Of a stretch of DNA of 64,000 nt, positions 56,123 through 64,000 are shown in pieces. Origin of the DNA: Psoroptes ovis (taxonomy: Eukaryota; Arthropoda; Arachnida; Sarcoptiformes; Psoroptidae); contig PQWQ01000033.1 of the NCBI GenBank assembly GCA_002943765.1, positions 129,001 through 193,000 on the forward strand, given 5' to 3'. Position 1 is the first letter of the stretch; each line of letters starts with the position of its first letter. The notes below the pieces were generated by a model, which saw only the letters and a list, made by a program, of their open reading frames with translations, was not told the DNA's origin and made no database searches. Position numbers and translations under genes: made by a program.

Positions 56123-57458
56123 TTTGAAGTCCAAAACTGAAGTAATTATAACACACGAATCTTGATAATTATTCGATTTTCGAATTCGAACGTATTTGTT
56201 GCGATCGCAAGTTAATTAGTGATGAAAGGATTGAAAATTATGAAAATTTTCAATCAAAGATCTTTGATAAGCTTCAAATTTTCTCATTCAATTGACTTCA
56301 ATCCATTGATTTTCTTAAGAAATTGGTGAATTTCAAAGTTATCAAAATGAATTTCTAATGAATTTTCAAATGTGTACTTGCCCAATCGATTGATTGATTG
56401 AGTTGATCAGTGTTGATCAGTATAATCTTCTTTAAAAATAAAGACCACCACCTCTTAAATTACCATAATCATCATCACGAATTTAACGAAATTTACATAA
56501 TTGATTGCAATCACAAATTTTCCACATTATTTTTCGAGTTGTCCGGAAAGTTTTTGCCAATTTTCATTAACAACTCTATTGAAATTAAGCCGAATGAACT
56601 TTTCGGACAATCTAATATTTCATCAATCATTAAACAAAACAAGTAAAGATCAGTATGAATACCTTGAAATCCTTGAAGTTTAATTGAATTGAATTCAATT
56701 CAATTACATCATCTTCGAAAATGATTTATGCTCCTCATTATTATTCTGGTATTTTTACACAGATTTTAATCGAAAGAAATTTTCTCTTTTTTCAAACAAA
56801 AGCACTGACAAAAACTGTGAAAACACCAAACGCCAATCTATGCGTTTACCCGCCAAAAAATTCAAAAAAATTTTCAAAAATTTTCAACGCCAAAAGCGAA
56901 GTGTACACGTGAAACTTTTTTATATCGATACAATCAATACTTTAATATCGATAGTGCAAAAAAATTTCTGCAAACGTTCATCTATATTTTGTTTTTGTTT
57001 ATGCCTAAAACAAAAAATAACAAATTATTGGAAATTTTTCGATTCGGAATAAGGTTATACATACATACACATTGTCATTGTGTTGTGTAATTTATTAATT
57101 TTCGGTGCCTTTGTGCCCAAGCAAACAACGAATACATTCCATGGACCATTTTGTCTGAATTAATTCGATTTAAAAATTCGAAATTCGAACGATTCCAACA
57201 AAAAAAAATCATAAAGATTCGAATGTGATGATAATCATCAACGATTCACAAATCAAATGTTGTTATTTGCTGCTCTAATTTTGACCAAAGACCTTGGATT
57301 TCCATAGAAAATAGTGTGAAATAATCATTTTGGGACATAAATAATTGATTATTCATCCCAATAATCACCATTGAAATTAGTGCAAAAAACAGTGTGCAAA
57401 CTCAATCATATGTGTTTTGGGCTGTTGTTGACCATATAATTATTTGAACCAAACAAAT
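56123..57458. other. Divergent intergenic region
   Basis: 1.3 kb between divergently transcribed genes. One family 1 MITE (56534-56615). Open frames at 56.7-57.05 kb lack any family signature. No core promoter is certain. Confidence 0.5.
56534..56615 (+). mobile_element. MITE family 1 copy
   Basis: CGAGTTGTCCGGAAAGTTTT to GAACTTTTCGGACAATCTAA. Confidence 0.88.
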
Positions 57459-58378
57459 ATGGAATCAACGAATACTGAAGCGATCGTTGAGCAGCCACCG
57501 ACCCCATCAAATCTGTTGGATACTGAAGAATCCAAAGACTCAACCGAATCGACGACAGGTACCACGGCATCTTCGAGTCACCCAAAGCAACAGCAGCAGC
57601 AGCCATCACATTCACATCATCATCGTTCTCATTCACATCATAAACGTCATCATCATCACCACCACCATCATTCACATTGTTCATCACATTCAGCTGGTTC
57701 ATCATCACAACAATTGAATAATAATATCATCCGGACCAGTACTGGTTGGTTTCAGAAGCGTATACATATTCGACCAGTAAATCGTGGTTGTCACTTGGTA
57801 ACCGATGAGGTGGTTAAACAAGTACCTGAAATGAATCAATTTCAAGTTGGAATCTGTAATCTTCATAGTTGAGTATTTTTTTGATTTTTGAAAATTTTTA
57901 TCAATTCAAGGGTCATAACCTTGATTTTAATATTTTTTTTTTGATTACTCACAGTCATGCACACATCAGCTAGTCTTACGTTGAATGAGGTGGGTACCCT
58001 TTGAATTCAAATCCAAGGCCAATTAAATTTCAATTAATATCTCAAACTAGAACTGGGACCCAGACGTACGCGAAGACATGGAAATGTTTTTATTACAATT
58101 CGTTCCTGAGGTATGTTTTGGATAAAAATTGACTGATCAATATCTAACCCATTAATCATTTAATTGAACAGAACTTACCTTTTAAACATGTTTGTGAAGG
58201 ACCCGATGATATGCCGGCACATGTAAAGGCTGCATTTCTAGGGTCATCATTAACCATACCGATTACGGAAGGTAAACTTTGTCTTGGTACATGGCAAGGT
58301 ATTTGGCTTTGTGAACATCGTAATAATGCTGGTAGCCGTAAGATAATGGTCACAATTAATGGTGCATTAAAAAATTGA
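57459..58378 (+). CDS. YjbQ / UPF0047 family protein with histidine-rich N-terminus
   Basis: Four exons (57459-57867, 57955-57989, 58051-58110, 58172-58378) code for 236 residues. The last 140 or so are the UPF0047 fold: TGWFQKRIHIRPVNRGCHLV, then HTSASLTLNENWDPDVREDM, EGPDDMPAHVKAAFLGSSLT, IPITEGKLCLGTWQGIWLCE and HR. Bacterial YjbQ has been reported to have weak thiamine-phosphate synthase activity; the real reaction is unsettled. The conserved histidines and acidic residues (HTS, END, EGPDD, EH) are all present. The first 90 residues are low-complexity (S/T, Q, then an H-rich run near residues 55-80 with K/R), absent from bacterial members, and could bind metal or be disordered. Three spliceosomal introns show it is a resident nuclear gene. 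Confidence 0.9.
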
Positions 58379-58996
58379 TGATATCAATTGATGGTCACAA
58401 TACAAACTCACTGCCTTTGATACATTCGATTCATTTGTTTATTGTTTTTCACACAGATTTTAAATGAACAAAATTTTTTTGGGGCCTATCAGCAATCACA
58501 CGTATTTAAATTTGCCTTGATTTTCTATCGAAATAATCATTGTTGGAATTGTTATTTTTTGAGAAAAAAAATATTCGAGGTTGTCCGAAAAGTTCATTAC
58601 GCTTAATCGAATAGAGTTGCTCATGAAAATCGGCCAGAACTTTTCGGACAATCTAATATATATCAGAAATTATTCTATAAATTTTGTTAATCATTATTTT
58701 TAGGTCTAGGCACTAATCCATAAATATATTTAATTCAATTTACCCCCTATTTAAATCAATGATTCATTCTATTAAATTTCATTTTTAAATAATTGTAAAA
58801 AAATAATTAAAATTAAAGGAGAAATTATGATTCAAAGCTTACATTAGGCCGTGTAAACGTCAGTAGTGGCGTGTAATCGTTGTTTTTGCTGTTCGGATAA
58901 AGTTTGTTTACATCAAACATTTCATGTTGATTCACATGAAAAATTGCATTTTTCCACGTGGAATCAAAACTTTGAAATATTCGACTAAAACCATAA
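58379..58996. other. Intergenic DNA between UPF0047 and LeuRS
   Basis: One family 1 MITE (58573-58656); otherwise AT-rich with no gene. Confidence 0.5.
58573..58656 (-). mobile_element. MITE family 1 copy
   Basis: GAGGTTGTCCGAAAAGTTCA to AACTTTTCGGACAATCTAA. Confidence 0.9.
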
Positions 58997-61900
58997 ATGG
59001 CAAAACCAGGGGGCAAATCAACAGCAAAACTCGATTTTTTTCGACGAATCGAATCCGACGTACAAAAACAATGGTCAGATCAACGGCTATTTGAAATTGA
59101 TCCACCACCAGATGGTAAACGGCAAAGTTTGGATGAAAAATATTTTGGCACATTCCCATATCCATATATGAATGGTCGTGGTCATATTGGTCATACATTT
59201 TCGTTGACCAAACTAGAGGTACGAACCTTTTAAATCTTGAAAATAACAATTCAAATCAATCAATTCTTCAATCGTTTCAGTTCGCCATTGGATATTTTCG
59301 CCTTAAGGGCAAACGATGTCTGTTTCCATTCGGATTCCATTGTACTGGCACCCCGATCAAGGCATGTGCCGATAAACTCAAACGTGAAGTTGAACTATAT
59401 GGATGTCCACCACGATTTCCGGATGATGATTCAGAGGCATCAACCCCAAGCGAAGATGCGGCCCAAGAATTCGAGATTAAAGATAAATCAAAAAGTAAAA
59501 AAAGTAAAGCAGCAGCTAAATCAGGGTCGTATAAATATCAATGGCAAATAATGAAAGCATCGGGCTTGGAAGATGAAGAAATTGTCAAATTCTTAGATGC
59601 CACGTATTGGCTTTATTATTTCCCAAAACAATGGATGGATGATCTTCGAATGCTTGGTGTACGTGTTGATTGGCGTCGAACGCTGATCACTACGGATGTG
59701 AATCCATTCTACGATTCGTTTGTTCGATGGCAATTTGTTAGATTAAAGGAGCGGAATAAGATTAAATTCGGTAAACGATATACGATTTATTCGCCAAAAG
59801 ATCAACAGCCATGTATGGATCATGATCGATCCACTGGTGAAGGTGTTGGCCCGCAAGAATATACATTGATCAAATTGAAACTAATCGAGCCAATACCTAA
59901 AGAATTGAGTAAATACAGTGGTAAAATCTATTTGGTTGCAGCAACGCTACGGCCAGAGACAATGTATGGTCAAACCAATTGTTGGCTAGGTCCCGATATG
60001 AGCTATATTGCATATGAAGCTCGCGATGGTGATGTATTCATTTCTAGTCGTCGATCAGCTCGGAATTTATCGTATCAGGATTGGACAACGGAATTTGGCC
60101 AAGTGAAAATCTTGGCTGAATTCAAAGGTCACCAGTTGTTGGGCTGCAAGCTGAAAGCACCGTTATCAATGAATGAGCATGTTTATGCGCTGCCAATGTT
60201 AACCATAAAAGAAGATAAAGGTACAGGGGTCGTTACTTGTGTACCATCGGATTCACCTGATGATTATGCTGCGCTGACTGATTTGAAAAATAAAGAAGCC
60301 TTACGAACCAAGTACAGCATCACTGATGAAATGGTCTTGCCATATGACCCCATACCAATCATTGAAATACCTGAATACGGGAATCTTTGTGCAGTGAAAA
60401 TATGTGAAGAACTGAAAATCAAAAGTCAAAATGATACGGAAAAGTTGGCGCAAGCAAAGGCTAAAGTTTACCTTTCTGGATTCTACGATGGTGTTATGTT
60501 GGTCGGTGAACATAAATCGAAAAAAGTATCCGAAGCCAAGCCGTTGATACAGAAAATGCTTTGCGATCAAGGTTATGGCCTTCGGTATTATGAACCAGAG
60601 AAACCAGTATTATCACGATCGAATGATGAATGTGTGGTGGCGCTATGTGATCAATGGTTTTTGGAATATGGTGAACCAGAATGGCGTTCAATCACCGAAA
60701 AATCACTGCAACAATTGAACACTTATTCGGATGAAGTACGGAAAAATTTCGTATCGACATTGGATTGGCTTAAAGATCATGCTTGCTCACGGCAATATGG
60801 CCTCGGTTCCCGCTTGCCATGGGCCAATGAATGGCTGATCGAGTCATTATCTGATTCAACAATTTATATGGCCTACTATACGATTGTACATCATTTACAA
60901 AATGGTTCATTAGATGGTCGTAACGGTAATCGAATGAATATCCGACCTGAACAAATGACATTAGATGTATGGGATTATATTTTCTTTCCCGAGGCAAAAT
61001 ATCCGAAAGATTGCGAGATTCCTAAAGAAAAATTAGACATTCTTAAACGTGAATTTGAATATTGGTACCCAATGGACATTCGGGTATCGGGTAAAGATTT
61101 AATACAAAATCATTTAACATACATGTTGTATAATCATACGGCCATATGGCCTGATAAACCTGAATTATGGCCCCGATCAATTCGAACCAATGGTCATCTG
61201 CTATTGAACAATGAAAAAATGTCCAAATCAACTGGAAATTTTCTCACCTTGTATGATTCAATTCAAAAATATTCAGCCGATGGAGTAAGGTTTGCATTGG
61301 CCGATGCTGGTGATGGTATTGAAGATGCAAATTTTGTTGAAAAACAAGCTGAAAATGGCCTGTTGAAGTTGTATGCATTCATTGAATGGTGCCGTGAAAC
61401 CATGGACCGCGTGGATGAATTACGTGATGACGATGCCAATGTCCTATTTGAAGATATTGCATTCACCAACCTTATGAATGATTTGATCATTAAGACGGAA
61501 GAAAATTATCAAAATTTAATGTTCAAAGAAGCGTTGAAGACAGGATTTTTCGAATATCAAGATGCCCGAGACAAGTACCGGGAATTGTGTATTCGCTCAG
61601 GTATGAATCGACGATTGATCGAAAGATTCATTGAAACACAAGCCATCATCATGTCACCGTTGTGTCCACATTCATCCGAATATATTTGGCGCCATATATT
61701 GAAACGACCCGATTCAATACAACAAGCTCGATGGCCTTTGACCCAAAAACCTGATGAAACATGTCTTCGAAAATTTGATTATTTCATCGATGCTTGTCAT
61801 TTGTTTCGGGTACGCCACAAAGCGTTTATGGTACAACAAACGACCAAAAATAAATCATCAAAATCATCGGGTCAACAACAGCCAAAGCAGCAGCAGCGGC

Positions 61901-62922
61901 CAACACATGCCGTTATTCATGTGGCCCGTCATTTTCCACCATGGCAATCAACCATATTGCGCCAATTGAAACAAATGTATCAGGTGATTGTCCATCGATT
62001 TTCGATTTGTTTGTCCGTAAAGTTTTTGCCGATTATATCGTATCAAAATCATTGGAAAATCGGCCAAAACTTTTCGGACAACCTAGTAATTAATTACAAA
62101 TGAAATAATTAATTTTAATTCGATCTTCACGCAGGAAAATCAAAATAAATTACCTGAAAACAGTTTAATTGCCAGTAAGCTGGCTAAAATACCTGAGCTG
62201 AAGAAATATATGAAGAAGGTGATGCCATTTGTTGAATGGCGAAAGGTTAGTTTGGTTCAATTTAATTCAATCATTGTGCCATTCAAATCAATAATAATCA
62301 ATCTATTTACATAACACAACAGAAAATGTATCAAACAATGGGCCAAGTGGTTTTCGAAGATTGTTCATCATTCGATGAAATGGCTGTACTACGTGAAAAC
62401 TACGATTATTTGTTATCAACATTAGATTTGAATGGGATCCAGTTCTATTATTCAGATGAAAATGCAGCCGATTCGAGAATACAAGAAGAATGTTGCCCGC
62501 AAGAGCCATTCATATCGTTTCGTTGCGAGCCATTCGTGCCGATTTCATGTATCAATACCCAACCAATGGTACCGTGTTTTGAAACCCAGGTACCCGTGTA
62601 TCAAAATGATGACCTAAGATCATTTGTTGATCGGTTGGCCAAAGAAGTTAAATGTAAAAATGGTAAGAAAAGGACCAGCTTTAATGATTGTGACTGAAAC
62701 CTTTTAATTCGAATAGATTCGAGTCGAATACGAATATTACGATATAAAGATCATGAGCTAGGACCACGATGTTTCCCGTCGGAAAATATTTACAATGAAA
62801 TCTTGGTACCCATTGAAATGAATGGACGATTGTCCGTGGATTTTGATACAAAATCAATTTCATACGTCGATAATGATACAACCGTTCCTTTGGGCCAACA
62901 ACTTGTTTATCAAATCTTATGA
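58997..62922 (+). CDS. LARS1: Cytosolic leucyl-tRNA synthetase
   Basis: Class I synthetase that charges tRNA-Leu; in animals it sits in the multi-synthetase complex and senses leucine for mTORC1. Exons 58997-59218, 59281-61983, 62135-62245, 62323-62662 and 62717-62922 join to 1,193 residues (human 1,176). HIGH-type motif in FPYPYMNGRGHIGHTFSLTK; class I core FGFHCTGTPIKACADKLKRE; CP1 editing domain with threonine-rich TLRPETMYGQTNCWLGP and GTGVVTCVPSDSPDDYAAL, containing the editing aspartate region; KMSKS in NNEKMSKSTGNFL; then anticodon-binding helices with LCPHSSEYIW and the eukaryote-specific C-terminal domain. A K/S-rich insert (KDKSKSKKSKAAAK) lies before the CP1 domain. Intron 2 contains a symmetric MITE. 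All motifs are intact. Confidence 0.96.
62005..62088. mobile_element. MITE family 1, symmetric subtype, in LeuRS intron 2
   Basis: TTTGTCCGTAAAGTTTTTGC to CGGCCAAAACTTTTCGGACA then ACCTA, around an ATATCGTATC centre. It starts about 20 bp after the donor. Confidence 0.88.
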
Positions 62923-62994
62923 ATCTTATTTTTAAGGAACAAAAGAATTAAATAAAATAAGAATTGAAAATATTTGATTAATAAATTCAAATAT

Positions 62995-63077
62995 TGTGGT
63001 TGTCCGTAAAGTTGTGACCGATTTTCATGAGCAACTCCGATCGGAGTAAGCGGAGTGAACTTTTCGGACAACCTAAA
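62995..63077 (+). mobile_element. MITE family 1 copy between LeuRS and MFAP1
   Basis: GTGGTTGTCCGTAAAGTTGT to GAACTTTTCGGACAACCTAA. It lies between the two convergent genes, 18 bp from the MFAP1 stop. Confidence 0.9.
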
Positions 63078-63094
63078 TACAAACACTTACCCTT

Positions 63095-64000
63095 TCATTT
63101 CTTACGTTTACCTGGCCGCTCGAATGATTGCTTCATACCGCCACCATGTGATTGATGAAATTGAATTGCGTGGACATTATCTTTGGCTGACCATGCTGAA
63201 TCAAATGCCGTAGTATCGACATCAGTCAAATGAGTGTATTTAGTACGGCCAGCACGGCCAAAATTTTTCACTTGCATAACCGACGGTAGATTGGATTTAT
63301 CGAAATGATCATCAAGGGTTGGTTGAGCGAAATCACGCTGAAAAACTTGATCTTCGGTGTCCAGATAGAAGGCGCCACGATGATAATATTTTTGCAAATA
63401 CTTATATTTGCCTTTTTTCTGCTGGTTGGTCACAATACGTGGATTACGTTTCAATTCTTCTTGCCGTTCTTCTTCGGTCATCGACCGTAAACGTTCGATT
63501 TCACGTCGTTCACGGTCACGTTGTTCTTCTTCTTCTTTTTCACGTTTAATACGTCGTAGCTCGCGAACTTTCCATAATTCGAATGCTGTTTCATCATCTT
63601 CATCATCGGTCACAATGGCTGCGATACCTGCGATAATCGATTCTTCTTCAGCTTGAGATTTGTTCTTTTCGCGTTCGATTTCTTCTTGACGACGATCATT
63701 TTCGATCATTTTTAGCGTCGTACGCCGCCGTTCTTCATGGGCAAGTTTCGCTTGTTGTTCGGCGAGCTGGGCCCGTTGACGTTCTGCGGCTTCTTTTTCG
63801 TTGATCGTAATGCGGTCTTTTTTCGAAACGAAAATCGGTTTCAATCGCGGCAGTGCTTCATCTTCGGAATATTCTTCGGATTCGAATTCCGATTCATCAT
63901 CATCTGAATCATCACCATCCGCATCTTCTAGGTCTTCGATACCCGGGTCCTGATTGTCTTTGGCTTCCAATTCTAATTGTGTCATCCGCTGCTTGAGCAA
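63095..64000 (-). CDS. MFAP1: MFAP1, spliceosomal B-complex protein (C-terminal part)
   Basis: The last 301 residues of microfibrillar-associated protein 1, which despite its name is a nuclear spliceosome component that binds Prp38 and acts before catalytic activation. The frame is open to the window edge, so the N-terminus is outside. Visible: an acidic D/E/S block (DGDDSDDDESEFESEEYSED), PRLKPIFVSKKDR, a long highly charged helix (EERRRTTLKMIENDRRQEEI ...), DDEDDETAFELWKVRELRRI, then the conserved end KGKYKYLQKYYHRGAFYLDT, RDFAQPTLDDHFDKSNLPSV, MQVKNFGRAGRTKYTHL and the tail RPGKRKK. No intron is seen in this part. Confidence 0.94.
   Translation of the reverse strand: MLKQRMTQLELEAKDNQDPGIEDLEDADGDDSDDDESEFESEEYSEDEALPRLKPIFVSKKDRITINEKEAAERQRAQLAEQQAKLAHEERRRTTLKMIENDRRQEEIEREKNKSQAEEESIIAGIAAIVTDDEDDETAFELWKVRELRRIKREKEEEEQRDRERREIERLRSMTEEERQEELKRNPRIVTNQQKKGKYKYLQKYYHRGAFYLDTEDQVFQRDFAQPTLDDHFDKSNLPSVMQVKNFGRAGRTKYTHLTDVDTTAFDSAWSAKDNVHAIQFHQSHGGGMKQSFERPGKRKK

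Noticed and set aside
1..64000. tRNA or rRNA genes
   Set aside because: No cloverleaf with A and B boxes or conserved rRNA stretch was recognised by eye; a tRNAscan-type run would settle it.

Overview
The window is eukaryotic nuclear DNA, most likely from an arthropod. An astigmatid (dust- or scab-type) mite is my best guess, but it is not proven. Reasons: strongly AT-rich non-coding DNA, compact genes with GT-AG introns mostly of 50-80 bp, metazoan genes (Shaw K+ channel, TMEM39, LAMTOR3, DRAM, FLVCR, TSSK kinase, AIMP1), a tandem array of pancreatic-lipase-type genes, and Mariner- and hAT-type repeats. No operons, tRNA, rRNA or CRISPR were seen. I rebuilt exons by hand from splice signals, codon phase and family similarity.

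Layout. 1-14 kb is gene-dense housekeeping sequence: RPB6 (+), two tandem FLVCR-type transporters (-), TMEM39 (+), LAMTOR3 (-) head-to-head with LSm5 (+), UQCRH (-), a TSSK-like kinase (-) whose first intron is filled by a 43-bp tandem array, and AIMP1 (-). 14.6-30.2 kb is one gene, a Shaw/Kv3 potassium channel (-), with introns up to 7.3 kb packed with repeats. 30.2-40.5 kb has no gene I can support and carries about twenty repeat copies. 40.5-42.9 kb is acetyl-CoA synthetase (+). 43.4-55.0 kb holds four secreted lipase genes (A-D, +) with a DRAM-type membrane protein gene between C and D. 55.2-64 kb has a glycine-rich secreted protein (-), a YjbQ/UPF0047 protein (+), cytosolic leucyl-tRNA synthetase (+) and the 3' part of MFAP1 (-).

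The dominant signal beyond genes is a roughly 82-bp terminal-inverted-repeat element (family 1, a Mariner-like MITE). I count 72 copies, about one per 0.9 kb, none in a coding exon. Two other MITE families occur (family 2: about 124 bp, 4 copies; family 3: about 88 bp, 1 copy). One composite insertion at 24.3-26.2 kb is a 1,865-bp non-autonomous hAT element that contains a solo LTR and a smaller hAT MITE, each with its own target-site duplication. Comparing paralogous lipase introns gives filled and empty sites for the MITEs, which supports their mobility after the gene duplications.

The genes are mostly unrelated housekeeping functions. Functional groupings are: the lipase array (secreted lipid digestion), the two translation genes AIMP1 and LeuRS (both multi-synthetase-complex components in animals), and the RNA genes RPB6, LSm5 and MFAP1.
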